Shown here piece after piece: positions 17,802 to 26,913 of a stretch of 64,000 bases of DNA. Every line of letters begins with the position of its first letter. Position 1 is the stretch's first letter. Made by a program: the position numbers and the translations under genes. Source of the stretch: Pseudomonas viridiflava. Its GTDB lineage: Bacteria; Pseudomonadota; Gammaproteobacteria; Pseudomonadales; Pseudomonadaceae. The stretch is taken from assembly GCF_900582625.1 (NCBI RefSeq), contig NZ_UTIQ01000001.1, forward strand, positions 372,001 through 436,000. Direction: 5' to 3'. Under the pieces are notes generated by a model, which had not been told where the DNA came from, did not search any database, and was given only the letters and a program-made list of their open reading frames with translations.

Positions 17802-18494
17802 TTACAACGGCGGCAACTGCCAGTTGATCGGCGCAAGCCCCCTGTCTTTCAAATACTGATTCGCCCGGCTGAAATGCCCGTTGCCGATAAAGCCGCGGTG
17901 CGCCGACAACGGCGACGGGTGCACGGATTTCAGCACCAGATGCCGGGTGGTATCGATCAAGGGTTGTTTGCTTTGCGCATGGGCGCCCCAGAGCAAGAAC
18001 ACCAAATGCCCCGGCCGGGCGTTAACCACTTCGATGACTTTGTCGGTGAACGGCTGCCAGCCTTTCTTGGCGTGCGACCCGGCGTTGGCCTGCTCAACGG
18101 TCAGTGAGGTATTGAGCAGCAGCACGCCCTGCTCTGCCCAGCTTTGTAGATACCCGTGGGGGGCGATGTCGATGTTCAGGTCGCGTTTGAGTTCTTTGTA
18201 GATGTTTTGCAACGACGGCGGCGTCGGCACGCCCGGCTGCACGGAGAAACACAGGCCATGGGCCTGGCCCGGGCCGTGGTAAGGGTCCTGGCCGATGATC
18301 ACCACTTTCACCTGATCCAGCGGTGTGGAGTTCAGTGCATTGAAGATCATCGGTCCCGGCGGAAAAATCACTTTGCCGGCGGCTTTCTCGGTGCGCAGAA
18401 ATTCGCTCAGGGTTTGCATGTAAGGCTTGTCGAACTCCTCGCGCAATGCCTCTTTCCAGCCTGCTTCGAGCTTGATTCGATCATCTGCGGTCAT
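17802..18494 (-). CDS. ung: Uracil-DNA glycosylase
   Basis: Family 1 UDG that removes uracil from DNA to start base-excision repair. 230 residues, the normal length. The water-activating loop [14 protein letters not shown] carries catalytic Asp70 and the minor-groove loop [11 protein letters not shown] carries His192. [10 protein letters not shown] and LLWGAHAQ also match. Single gene on the minus strand between the REP cluster and the thioesterase gene. Confidence 0.97.
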   Translation of the reverse strand: MTADDRIKLEAGWKEALREEFDKPYMQTLSEFLRTEKAAGKVIFPPGPMIFNALNSTPLDQVKVVIIGQDPYHGPGQAHGLCFSVQPGVPTPPSLQNIYKELKRDLNIDIAPHGYLQSWAEQGVLLLNTSLTVEQANAGSHAKKGWQPFTDKVIEVVNARPGHLVFLLWGAHAQSKQPLIDTTRHLVLKSVHPSPLSAHRGFIGNGHFSRANQYLKDRGLAPINWQLPPL

Positions 18495-18647
18495 GCGCCT
18501 ACCCCTTGAAAAAACTGCTGCGCACGCTAAGGAACGCAGCGTGCCAAGTCAACCCGAGCTGATGCGTGTGCATCACGGCGCTGGATGCACATTGTCGGCA
18601 GGCGTTGGCGGGTCAAGACTCCAGCCGAACCCCACGGAGTCACCGCC

Positions 18648-19061
18648 ATGAACGCAGCTGCCGGCATTACCCGCGAACGCCTGGAACAGGCCATCGCCCA
18701 CTCGACATTCGCCAATATGCTCGGTGCCGAGCTGCTGGATTTTGCCCCGGGCAAGGTCAGCCTGCAGGTGCACGCGCGGCCCGACCTGTGCCAACACCAC
18801 GGTTACATTCACGGCGCAGTGGTCGGCTTTATGGTCGACAGCGGTTGCGCCTGGGCGGCGGCCTCGATGGTGGGCGATGTGGTCACCAGCGAATACAAAC
18901 TGAACCTGCTGGCGCCGGCACTCGGCGAAAAGCTCATCTGCCGCAGCGAAGTGCTCAAAGCCGGGCAGCGCCAAGCCGTGTGCCGTGCCGATGTGTTCGC
19001 CGTGAAAGATGGCGTGGAGAAGCTGGTGGCGACGGGCTTGGCGACCATCGCCCGGGTGTAA
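18648..19061 (+). CDS. Hotdog-fold thioesterase (PaaI family)
   Basis: 137-residue hotdog protein of the PaaI/YbgC-like acyl-CoA thioesterase type. The family signature HHGYIHGAVVGFMVDSG (about residues 48-64) holds the active-site helix; the motif usually reads GxxHGGxxxxLxDxA. Here Asp61 takes the acidic position. Substrate cannot be predicted. The ATG at 18648 has GGAG 9 bases upstream. Next to crotonase-fold genes further on, but with separate spacing. Confidence 0.8.
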   Translation: MNAAAGITRERLEQAIAHSTFANMLGAELLDFAPGKVSLQVHARPDLCQHHGYIHGAVVGFMVDSGCAWAAASMVGDVVTSEYKLNLLAPALGEKLICRSEVLKAGQRQAVCRADVFAVKDGVEKLVATGLATIARV

Positions 19062-19158
19062 AAACGACCGTGCACAGCATCAAGGCCGCCCAATGGTCCT
19101 TCGCCTGGCGAAATGCTTACTACGCTTGAAAGGGTAAGCAGACCAGGAGATTGCATAA

Positions 19159-20007
19159 ATGGAGACCGGTCACGAAGGTCTGAAGTTTTCGCTGTACTCG
19201 AGCTTCCTCAAGGGCAATGCCAAGGTTCCGCAGATGCCGGAAACCTCGTTGCGCCTGCGCAAGTTATTGGATTCGCCCCACGCCTCGCTGGAGCAAGTCA
19301 CGCGCCTGCTGCACAGCAATCCGCCGCTGGCCGCGTATTTATTGCAGTTCGCCTCAAGCCCCATGCTGCGCAATGTGCGCCAGGGTGTGAATTTGCAGGA
19401 AGTGGTGTCGCGCATCGGCATGCAGCGGGTCAATAACCTGGTGCTGACGTTTGCCGTGGAGCACCTGTTCACCAGCCAGGACCCGGTGTTGCAGAAAGTG
19501 TTTCGCGCACGCTGGAACGCTTCGCTGATGTGCGGCGCGTATTGCGCCTGCCTCGCCCAACAACTCACGCGCCTGCCCATGGAAGACGCCATGCTCGGCG
19601 GCTTATTGCAAGACATCGGCAGCCTGCCGTTGCTCGACGAGCTGGAACGCTGGCCGGAAGTACCGCGCGAGCCGCAGGAGTTGCAAAGTTTGTGCGATCA
19701 GCTGTCAGCCGACGTCGGCGTGATTGTGCTGACCGCCTGGCGCTTGCCCTCGGTGCTGATCGACTGCGCCCGTTATCGCAGCGGCTGGCAGCGTCAGCAT
19801 GAGGGCAACGCTGACCTGGTGGACGTGGTGCAAGTGGCGCGGCAGCTGAGCAGCGACTGCGACGACGAACACCTGGTGCAACTGCCGGCCTGGCGCCGCT
19901 TACTCGCGGACCGTGCCGACGACCTTGCGCCGCAAATGCTGCGCGACGAGTTGGGCGGCGAGGTGGCGTTCTGGTTCAAGCTGCTCGGCGGCAAACCGAG
20001 TGCTTGA
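19159..20007 (+). CDS. HDOD-domain protein
   Basis: 282-residue protein with an HDOD domain over most of its length (MPETSLRLRKLLDSP, LLHSNPPLAAYLLQFASSP, VVSRIGMQRVNNLVL, GGLLQDIGSLPLL). No catalytic HD pair and no other output domain. It is distinct from the HDOD protein at 8.2 kb, which shares only the fold. AGGAG ribosome site. A regulatory role is assumed from the family; the partner is unknown. Confidence 0.82.
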   Translation: METGHEGLKFSLYSSFLKGNAKVPQMPETSLRLRKLLDSPHASLEQVTRLLHSNPPLAAYLLQFASSPMLRNVRQGVNLQEVVSRIGMQRVNNLVLTFAVEHLFTSQDPVLQKVFRARWNASLMCGAYCACLAQQLTRLPMEDAMLGGLLQDIGSLPLLDELERWPEVPREPQELQSLCDQLSADVGVIVLTAWRLPSVLIDCARYRSGWQRQHEGNADLVDVVQVARQLSSDCDDEHLVQLPAWRRLLADRADDLAPQMLRDELGGEVAFWFKLLGGKPSA

Positions 20008-20172
20008 GCGGCACCTACGGCTGGCGAAATCTTCGGTTGGAAAAACACGTCGCTCAGGCAAAACGGCGGGGTGCGCAAGCCACTCACTTTTTGCATACTC
20101 AGCCGTGCCATTTGCTGAAGGCGCCTGCCATTACCCATGGGGCGCCGCCACCAACGACAGGGACACGAGTTA

Positions 20173-20991
20173 ATGAGCACTGCCATCGAAACCTATCACC
20201 CAGGCCTGGCCGACCTCACCCACAAGCTGACGGTCGAAAAGCATGGCCACACTGCCCTGCTGACTATCAACCATCCGCCCGCCAATACCTGGGACCGGGA
20301 ATCGTTGATTGGTCTGAAACAACTGATCGAGCACCTCAACCACGACGACAACATTTACGCGCTGGTGATTACCGGCCAGGGCAGCAAATTTTTCAGCGCC
20401 GGCGCCGACCTCAACCTGTTTGCCGACGGCGACAAAAGTCGCGCACGGGAAATGGCTCGGCGCTTCGGCGAAGCATTCGAAGCGCTGCGCGATTTTCGCG
20501 GTGTGTCCATCGCCGCTATCAATGGCTACGCCATGGGCGGCGGCCTGGAGTGCGCGCTGGCGTGTGACATCCGCATTGCCGAGCGCCAGGCACAAATGGC
20601 TTTGCCCGAAGCCACGGTGGGCTTGCTGCCTTGCGCAGGCGGCACTCAGGCCCTGGCCTGGCTGGTGGGCGAAGGCTGGGCCAAACGAATGATTTTGTGC
20701 GGCGACCGGGTCGATGCCGACACGGCGCTGCGCATCGGCCTGGTCGAGCAAGTGGTCGACAGCGGCGAAGCCCGTGGCCATGCGCTGTTGCTGGCGGCCA
20801 AAGTGGCGCGGCAAAGTCCGGTGGCGGTGCGCACCATCAAACCGCTGATTCAAGGCGCCCGCGAACGCGGCCCCAACAGTTGGCTGTCTGAGGAGCGCGA
20901 GCGCTTCGTTGACTTGTTCGATGCCGACGACACCCGCGAGGGCGTCAACGCGTTCCTTGAAAAACGCGACCCTCAGTGGCGCAACAAATAA
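20173..20991 (+). CDS. Enoyl-CoA hydratase/isomerase
   Basis: 272-residue crotonase-fold enzyme, probably hydrating trans-2-enoyl-CoA in fatty- or amino-acid degradation. Oxyanion-hole elements FSAGADLNLF and NGYAMGGGLECAL; the two acidic catalytic residues expected for a true hydratase are both present, Glu126 and Glu146 (LPEATVGLLP), 20 apart as in the mitochondrial enzyme. The ATG at 20173 was chosen over an upstream one because the N-terminus then fits the family. 84 bases before a second crotonase-fold gene on the same strand. Confidence 0.85.
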   Translation: MSTAIETYHPGLADLTHKLTVEKHGHTALLTINHPPANTWDRESLIGLKQLIEHLNHDDNIYALVITGQGSKFFSAGADLNLFADGDKSRAREMARRFGEAFEALRDFRGVSIAAINGYAMGGGLECALACDIRIAERQAQMALPEATVGLLPCAGGTQALAWLVGEGWAKRMILCGDRVDADTALRIGLVEQVVDSGEARGHALLLAAKVARQSPVAVRTIKPLIQGARERGPNSWLSEERERFVDLFDADDTREGVNAFLEKRDPQWRNK

Positions 20992-21074
20992 GCCCTTCGC
21001 CGGGGCGAGCGACGGCAAATGCGCTCGCCCGCCCGCCATATGCCGAGCACGGCAGAGTTTAGGAACCGCTTTCT

Positions 21075-22178
21075 ATGAATGTGATTTTTGAAGAACTGGC
21101 AGGCCAGCATGGCGCCCGTATTGGTGTCGCCACATTGGACGCCGCCAGCAGCCTGAACGCGTTGTCGTTGCCGATGATCGAGGCGCTGGACGCCAAGCTC
21201 GCGGCGTGGGCGCAAGACCCCAGCATCGCCTGCGTACTGCTGCGGGCCAACGGCGAGAAAGCCTTCTGCGCCGGCGGCGACGTGCGCAAGTTGGTAGAAG
21301 CGTGCCGCGAACATCCGGGCGAAATTCCGCCGCTGGCCGGGCGTTTCTTTAGCGACGAATACCGCCTCGACTACCGCATTCACACCTACCCCAAACCTTT
21401 TATCTGCTGGGGTCACGGCTACGTATTGGGTGGCGGCATGGGCCTGCTGCAAGGCGCGAGCATCCGCATCGTCACGCCGAGCAGCCGCCTGGCCATGCCG
21501 GAAATCAATATCGGCCTGTACCCCGACGTGGGCGGCAGCTGGTTCCTCAGCCGCTTGCCGGGCAAGCTCGGGCTGTTCCTTGGCCTGACCGCCACGCAGG
21601 TCAACGCTCATGACGCACTGCTGCTGGGCTGGGCCGACCGCTTCCTCGCTGACGACCAGCAAGACACGCTGATCGACGGCCTGCTGCAACTGAACTGGAG
21701 CGAACAACCGGCGCGGCAGCTCAACAGTTTGCTCAAGGCGTTGGAACACGAAGCCAACCAGCAATTACCCGACGCCCAACTGATGCCCCGGCGCAACCAC
21801 ATCGACAACCTGCTCGACGTCGCCGACCTGCCCAGCGCCTGGAAAGTGCTGGTGGCTATGGAAGGCAGCAGCGACGGTTTGCTCGCCCGCGGCGCCAAGA
21901 CACTGGCCGGCGGCTGTCCGCTGACCGCGCATTTGGTGTGGGAACAGATTGAGCGCAGCAAGCATCTGTCGTTGGCCGAGGTGTTCCGTATGGAATACGC
22001 CATGAGCTTGAACAGCTGCCGGCATCCTGAATTTGCCGAAGGGGTGCGCGCGCGCCTGATCGACAAAGACAACGCCCCGCACTGGCATTGGCCCGATGTG
22101 GCGACCATTCCCCGCTCGGTGATCGACGCGCACTTTGTGCCGACCTGGGAAGGCGAACACCCGCTGCACGACTTGTAG
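21075..22178 (+). CDS. 3-hydroxyisobutyryl-CoA hydrolase-like enoyl-CoA hydratase/isomerase family protein
   Basis: 367-residue crotonase-superfamily protein of the longer ECH_2 type. The pattern is that of 3-hydroxyisobutyryl-CoA hydrolases of valine breakdown: FCAGGDVRKLVE, GYVLGGGMGLLQGA (Gly in place of the first hydratase Glu) and MPEINIGLYPDVGGSWFLSRL with conserved Glu and Asp. The C-terminal extension (about 255-367) is also typical. Some members have other acyl-CoA substrates, so the exact reaction is inferred. No other valine-pathway genes lie next to it except the upstream hydratase. Confidence 0.82.
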   Translation: MNVIFEELAGQHGARIGVATLDAASSLNALSLPMIEALDAKLAAWAQDPSIACVLLRANGEKAFCAGGDVRKLVEACREHPGEIPPLAGRFFSDEYRLDYRIHTYPKPFICWGHGYVLGGGMGLLQGASIRIVTPSSRLAMPEINIGLYPDVGGSWFLSRLPGKLGLFLGLTATQVNAHDALLLGWADRFLADDQQDTLIDGLLQLNWSEQPARQLNSLLKALEHEANQQLPDAQLMPRRNHIDNLLDVADLPSAWKVLVAMEGSSDGLLARGAKTLAGGCPLTAHLVWEQIERSKHLSLAEVFRMEYAMSLNSCRHPEFAEGVRARLIDKDNAPHWHWPDVATIPRSVIDAHFVPTWEGEHPLHDL

Positions 22179-22513
22179 GCGCCAGCGCGCCGCTGCCCGG
22201 TGAAACAGTCACCGGCAGCGGGCGTGTTTCTCCAGGCCCATGGCTATCTCACCTACGCAACCGCCATCCTTAGCCGCCAGACCGCCGCACACTCCGTTTT
22301 CTATAGTCGCCGCCGCTGTTGCAACAACCGCCAGACCCCGCGTCATGGCGGCTGTGCGCGGGACACTGCGAAGTGTACCGGTGTCTATGGGGCCGGTCGG
22401 TCAACCCGCGTACAGCTGCCTCCTTTACCAAATGCCCTGCAAAGCGCCACGTCAGATGCAAGCCACCCCGCTTTCATGCTCAGATGGTCGCCCACGCACC
22501 CTGAGCCTTTCCA
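22179..22513. other. Intergenic region before the MATE gene, with a hairpin
   Basis: 335 bases without a supported gene. A strong inverted repeat at 22191-22220 (CGCTGCC-CGGTGA against TCACCGGCAGCG, loop AACAG) may terminate the upstream gene, although no clear T run follows. Short open frames through here lack ribosome sites. Confidence 0.5.
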
Positions 22514-23869
22514 ATGCACGTCCCCGCTCAACGCCCGCTGTGGCAGGTCTACGCCCTTTTCCTGGTTCCCATGGTGCTGTCCAACTTCCTGCAAGGGCTG
22601 TCGGGCACGCTCAATAGCATTTACATCGGCCAAATGCTTGGCACCCAGGCGCTCGCGGCGGTGTCGGGCATGTTTCCCATCGTGTTTTTCTTTATCGCCC
22701 TGGTCATCGGCCTGGGCGCCGGCGCCTCGGTATTGATCGGTCAGGCGTGGGGCGCTAATGAACCGCAGCGGGTCAAAGCCATCGCCGGCACCACGCTGAC
22801 GCTCGGGGCGTTGATTGGCGTGCTGGCCGCCGTGCTCGGCACGGTGTTCGCCCGTCAGGCCATGGTGGCGCTGGGCACACCGGCCGACGTGCTGGACGAC
22901 GCCACCGCCTACATGCAGGTGATGATGCTGATCATGCCGCTGCTGCTGGTGTTCGTGCTGTTCACCCAACTGTTGCGCGGCGTCAGCGATACCGTTTCGC
23001 CGCTGTTGGCGCTGCTTCTCTCGACCGTCGCCGGCTTGCTGTTAACGCCGGCGCTGATTAAAGGCTGGCTGGGCTTACCGCCATTGGGCATTCAAAGCGC
23101 GGCGTATGCCGGCCTGTTCAGCAACCTGCTGGCGATGGTGCTGCTCACCGTGCGCTTGCGACACAAACGCCACGTGCTCGCCCCCGACCGCGAGCTGTTT
23201 CGGGCGCTGCGGGTAAACCGCGAGATTATCGGTCTGGTGATGCGCATCGGCCTGCCGACGGGGTTGCAGATGGTGGTGATTTCTCTCTCGGAGCTGGTGA
23301 TTCTGGCGTTGGTCAACGGCCACGGCTCGCAAGCCACTGCCGCCTATGGCGCGGTCACGCAGATCGTCAACTACGTGCAATTCCCCGCGCTGTCGATTGC
23401 CATCACCGCCTCCATACTCGGCGCCCAAGCCATCGGCGCCGGCCAGGCCAACCGCATCGGCGCCATCTTGCGCACCGGCCTGCTGATCAACACCTACCTG
23501 ACCGGCGCGCTGGTGCTGTTGGGCTATGGCCTGTCGCACTGGTTGCTGGGCCTGTTTATCACCGACCCAGCCACCCGCGCCGAAGCCGAACACCTGCTGC
23601 ATATCATGCTCTGGAGCATGCTGATTTTCGGTTACCAAGCCGTCGTGGGCGGCATCATGCGCGCCAGCGGCGTGGTGTTGGTGCCGGTGGCCATTTCGAT
23701 CTTCTGCATCCTCGGCGTGCAAACGCCCGGTGCCTATTTGCTCGACGCCCACTTCGGCCTCGAAGGCGTGTGGATGGCCTTTCCCCTGGCCTACCTGACC
23801 ATGCTGGCGTTGCAGGTTTTGTATTACCGGCTGGTGTGGCGGCATCGGCAGATCAGACGCTTGGTGTGA
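22514..23869 (+). CDS. MATE-family multidrug/toxin efflux transporter
   Basis: 451-residue inner-membrane protein with 12 predicted membrane segments in two similar halves, a MATE (NorM/DinF-type) cation-coupled exporter. Family motifs include LSNFLQGLSGTLNSIYIGQ near residue 15, GAGASVLIGQAWGANE near 70 and the second-half equivalent SILGAQAIGAGQANRIG near 300. Substrate unknown. No regulator gene adjoins it. Start by ATG at 22514 with only a weak ribosome site. Confidence 0.87.
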   Translation: MHVPAQRPLWQVYALFLVPMVLSNFLQGLSGTLNSIYIGQMLGTQALAAVSGMFPIVFFFIALVIGLGAGASVLIGQAWGANEPQRVKAIAGTTLTLGALIGVLAAVLGTVFARQAMVALGTPADVLDDATAYMQVMMLIMPLLLVFVLFTQLLRGVSDTVSPLLALLLSTVAGLLLTPALIKGWLGLPPLGIQSAAYAGLFSNLLAMVLLTVRLRHKRHVLAPDRELFRALRVNREIIGLVMRIGLPTGLQMVVISLSELVILALVNGHGSQATAAYGAVTQIVNYVQFPALSIAITASILGAQAIGAGQANRIGAILRTGLLINTYLTGALVLLGYGLSHWLLGLFITDPATRAEAEHLLHIMLWSMLIFGYQAVVGGIMRASGVVLVPVAISIFCILGVQTPGAYLLDAHFGLEGVWMAFPLAYLTMLALQVLYYRLVWRHRQIRRLV

Positions 23870-23958
23870 TGCTGGCATTGAGCTAGCCAGGCGCTAATTT
23901 CCCCGGCATTATTCGCGCCATCACGCGCAGGTAAGCGCATCACTACAAGGTTCAGGGA

Positions 23959-24441
23959 ATGGGCAGCCACTACAGAAACTCCTCGCACTACCGCAATCAG
24001 CACCGCGCCTCCGCCACCCTGCGCTGGGGCATGGCGATTGCCTTCTGCTCCACCTTCGCCTTGTTCGCGCTGTTCGTAACCAGCCAGCCGTCCAAGCATC
24101 GGAGCTATGACGCCCCACCGGCCGACGTCCCGTACCTTCGCTATCAGCCCGAAGACGCTGAAAAGCAAGCGCCTAAAGACGCGTACCAGCTGCCGGACCC
24201 TGTGGTCAGAACGCCCAATCAGACGAACTTCCACGCCTTTGGCGTGAAAGGCAAACCGGCTCCCGCTGCTGTCGAGCAGACATCCACCGACTCGTATCGC
24301 CGCGACGACGCGGAAGACAGCGTGGTAACCGGCGTGCCCGACAAAACCGACACCAACGACGCTTGCTCGGACTACCCACAAGGCAGCATCAGATACCGCG
24401 ACTGCAAGCGAGAAATGCAGTTGAGCACTCGCAACCGATAG
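23959..24441 (+). CDS. Hypothetical single-pass membrane protein
   Basis: 160-residue protein not recognised. A basic, aromatic N-terminus (SHYRNSSHYRNQHR) precedes one hydrophobic segment at about residues 22-41, then a long hydrophilic, Pro/Asp/Lys-rich tail with two Cys near the end (DACSDYPQGSIRYRDC). The layout suggests a type II anchored protein with a periplasmic disordered tail. AAGG lies 8 bases before the ATG. Followed 64 bases later by the PH-domain gene. No function can be assigned. Confidence 0.6.
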   Translation: MGSHYRNSSHYRNQHRASATLRWGMAIAFCSTFALFALFVTSQPSKHRSYDAPPADVPYLRYQPEDAEKQAPKDAYQLPDPVVRTPNQTNFHAFGVKGKPAPAAVEQTSTDSYRRDDAEDSVVTGVPDKTDTNDACSDYPQGSIRYRDCKREMQLSTRNR

Positions 24442-24505
24442 CCCTGCGCGTCGGCCACGTTATCGGGCGCGCTTAGCCCGTCATCCGCTATGCCAGGAGC
24501 GCAGC

Positions 24506-24874
24506 ATGATCGACTTCAACAACAAAGGTTTCTTCAAGCTCAAGCAAAACGACGAGTACGCCGAGCGCGTGACCGCGCTGCTGGTCGACGGTGAACAGGT
24601 GATCGACGCCTACAAATCCATGCGCGACGGCGTGGTGTTTACCAATAAGCGCATCATCGCGGTGAACGTCCAAGGCCTCACCGGCAGCAAGAAAGACTTC
24701 ACCTCTCTGCCTTACAAAAACATCGTGGCCTACTCGGTCGAAACCTCCGGCACGTTTGATCTGGACTCGGAGCTGGAGATTTATTTCTCCTCGGTGGGCC
24801 GGGTGAAGTTCGAGTTCATGGGGCGCACCTCAATGGTGGAAATCTCCAAGCTGATTTCCAAACACGTGCTGTAA
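24506..24874 (+). CDS. PH-domain protein (bacterial pleckstrin-like)
   Basis: 122-residue soluble protein covered by a bacterial PH-like domain: DGVVFTNKRIIAVNVQGLTGSKKDF is the characteristic TNKR/II strand pair, followed by YKNIVAYSVETSGTFDLDSELEI. This family (YvbH/DUF1696 type) is small and cytosolic with no established function. AGGAG ribosome site. Ends 22 bases before the convergent TetR gene. Confidence 0.8.
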   Translation: MIDFNNKGFFKLKQNDEYAERVTALLVDGEQVIDAYKSMRDGVVFTNKRIIAVNVQGLTGSKKDFTSLPYKNIVAYSVETSGTFDLDSELEIYFSSVGRVKFEFMGRTSMVEISKLISKHVL

Positions 24875-24896
24875 GGGTTCGCCAACAGCCCGAGCG

Positions 24897-25568
24897 CTAA
24901 TCTCCTGCCGCTAACGCGGCCACCCGCTGTACCAACATGCTTTTCATCTCCGCCAACCACGCCTGTTGCTGCGCCGTACTGAGCTGCGCAGTCAGGCAAT
25001 AACGGCGCCCGCCCCACACTGCCGTCAGCCATGCATCCACGGTTTCGCCGCTTGGCTGGCGAGGCAGGTCGTGGCAGGCGGCAAACACCTCACGCCATTT
25101 ACCGGCCAGCTCTTCATAGGCGCGCTGCTGGTGTTTGCGCTCGGCGATCTTGTATTCCAATGCGATCAGCTCATACCCGAACATCGAGCGCTCGGGTTCC
25201 GGTGGGTTGCAGCACACCTCCAGCAATTGCTCGATGCGCTGTTGCCAGCTGAGTGCGATGGGTTGCACCACTTCGGCGTCCACGCGTTGCAGCATGCATT
25301 CGATGCCATAGCGCACATAGCCCGACAGCAGCGCTTCCTTGCTGGGGAAATAGTCGTAGAGGGTGCCGATGGCGACGCCCGCTTCCAGTGCCACGGCGCG
25401 GGTGGTCAAGGCACTCCAGCCATCGCGCAACCAAATCCGAACAAAGGCCTCGAAGATGGCCTCGACGGTGAAAATCGCACGGGCCTGGCTCGGCCGTTTA
25501 AGCGGCTTGCTGCGCGGCTTTACCGGGCTGGCCGGCGGTGTACTGGCGTTTCCGAACCCGCGTTTCAT
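24897..25568 (-). CDS. TetR-family transcriptional regulator
   Basis: 223-residue regulator: N-terminal TetR helix-turn-helix at about residues 35-80 (FVRIWLRDGWSALTTRAVA, then VAIGTLYDYFPSKEALL) and a C-terminal ligand domain. The ATG at 25568 is preferred because a longer GTG start at 25607 would run into the shared promoter region. Divergent from the DUF2855 gene with only 56 bases between starts, so it probably represses that gene. Ligand unknown. Confidence 0.85.
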   Translation of the reverse strand: MKRGFGNASTPPASPVKPRSKPLKRPSQARAIFTVEAIFEAFVRIWLRDGWSALTTRAVALEAGVAIGTLYDYFPSKEALLSGYVRYGIECMLQRVDAEVVQPIALSWQQRIEQLLEVCCNPPEPERSMFGYELIALEYKIAERKHQQRAYEELAGKWREVFAACHDLPRQPSGETVDAWLTAVWGGRRYCLTAQLSTAQQQAWLAEMKSMLVQRVAALAAGD

Positions 25569-25624
25569 GGTTAGCTCGTACTCTGTGACGACACGCCTTG
25601 CCCCCACAAAAAACAGGAGCCGTC

Positions 25625-26713
25625 ATGTCAGATCGCCGCAACGTAACACGCCTTCTTACCGAAAAAAACGCACTGGACCAGAGCCACATCCGCAGCCACG
25701 AAGAAGACCTCAGCGCCGGGCCTGGCGAGGTGGTGGTCAAGCTCGATCGGCTGTCGCTGACCACCAACAACATCACCTACGCCGCGTTTGGCGACTCGAT
25801 GAATTATTGGGACTTCTTCCCCACCGGTGACGCGGCGTTGGGTCATGTGCCGGTGTGGGGTTTTGCCGACGTGGTGTCGTCGACGGTTGAAGGCGTGGCG
25901 GTTGGCGAGCGTTTCTATGGCTACTTCCCCATTGCCAGTCATTTACGGATGAAGCCCGAACGCGTAACGGACCGTGGTTTCTACGACGGCGCCGACCATC
26001 GCCGCGTGCTCACCTCGGCGTACAACCAATACACTCGCTGCAGCTGGGACACGTTCTACAACCCACGCACCGAAAACCTGCAAATTCTGCTCAAGCCGCT
26101 GTTTCTGACGTCCTCCATGCTGGCCGACTTCCTCGAGGACAACGGCTTCTTCGGCGCCACCCGCCTGGTGTTCTCCAGCGCCTCAAGCAAGACCGCGTTC
26201 GCCACGGCCGTATGCCTGAACGACGCAGGCGTACAGCGCGTGGCACTCACCTCCGGCAGCAACACCGAGTTCGTCGCCGGCCTCGGCTGCTACGAGCAGA
26301 GCGTGGCGTATGAGCAGTTTGAGCAGTTGGCCAACGATCAACCGACGCTGTACGTCGACTTCTCCAGCGACCTGGCCTTGCGTGACCGCGTGCACCAACA
26401 CTTCGGTGAGCAACTGGTTTACAGCTGCTGCGCCGGCTCAGCGCAGAACACCGACCCGGCCCAACTCACCGCCATTACCGGGCCGCAGCCGCAACTGTTC
26501 TTCGCGCCGGTTCAGCTGCGCAAACGCAATGCTGACTGGGGACCAGAAAAGGTGTCGGAACATATCGGTGAAGGGCTGGTGCGTTTTTACGATCAGGTCA
26601 CGCCGCTGCTGGACGTGGTCGTCAGCCAGGGCTTCCCGGCTGCGCAAGCGCTGATTGCCCAGCTGTACCACGGCAAGGTGTCGCCGAAGGAAGGGCATGT
26701 GGTTGAGCTTTAA
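25625..26713 (+). CDS. DUF2855 family protein (MDR-like)
   Basis: 362-residue protein of the DUF2855 family, whose N-terminal part resembles the GroES-like domain of medium-chain dehydrogenases (LSLTTNNITYAAFGDSMNYW, VPVWGFADVVSSTVEGVAVG) but which lacks a classical zinc site and glycine-rich NAD loop. The reaction is unknown. AGGAG 5 bases before the ATG at 25625. Divergent from, and probably controlled by, the TetR gene, an arrangement typical of detoxification genes. Confidence 0.8.
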   Translation: MSDRRNVTRLLTEKNALDQSHIRSHEEDLSAGPGEVVVKLDRLSLTTNNITYAAFGDSMNYWDFFPTGDAALGHVPVWGFADVVSSTVEGVAVGERFYGYFPIASHLRMKPERVTDRGFYDGADHRRVLTSAYNQYTRCSWDTFYNPRTENLQILLKPLFLTSSMLADFLEDNGFFGATRLVFSSASSKTAFATAVCLNDAGVQRVALTSGSNTEFVAGLGCYEQSVAYEQFEQLANDQPTLYVDFSSDLALRDRVHQHFGEQLVYSCCAGSAQNTDPAQLTAITGPQPQLFFAPVQLRKRNADWGPEKVSEHIGEGLVRFYDQVTPLLDVVVSQGFPAAQALIAQLYHGKVSPKEGHVVEL

Positions 26714-26886
26714 AGCTTGCGATTAGCCGCGATGTTTTCAGCGTTCGCTGGATCGAGGGTTTCGGGACTAAGGCCAGGCAAGGCGAGAGCCGGCTTTAAA
26801 GCGCAGCGTACTCAAGTACGTGAGCATTTAAAGTTGGCTTTCAACGCAGCATGGCCGACGGCCCGGAAGCCGAATGTCGATTAAAA

Positions 26887-26909
26887 AAGCCCGACTCAAT
26901 GTCGGGCTT
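26887..26909 (-). terminator. Terminator after the Pit transporter gene
   Basis: AAGCCCGAC pairs with GTCGGGCTT around a 5-base loop, followed on the minus strand by six Ts. It lies 5 bases past the pit stop. The 170 bases between it and the DUF2855 gene hold only a REP-like half palindrome near 26730 and a GTACTCAAGTACGTGAG-type repeat near 26812. Confidence 0.85.
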
Positions 26910-26913
26910 CTTA

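Noticed and set aside
26760..26880. Possible small RNA between the DUF2855 and pit genes
   Set aside because: Contains a GTACTCAAGTACGTGAG-type repeat and a REP-like half, but no promoter-terminator pair; more likely repeat debris.
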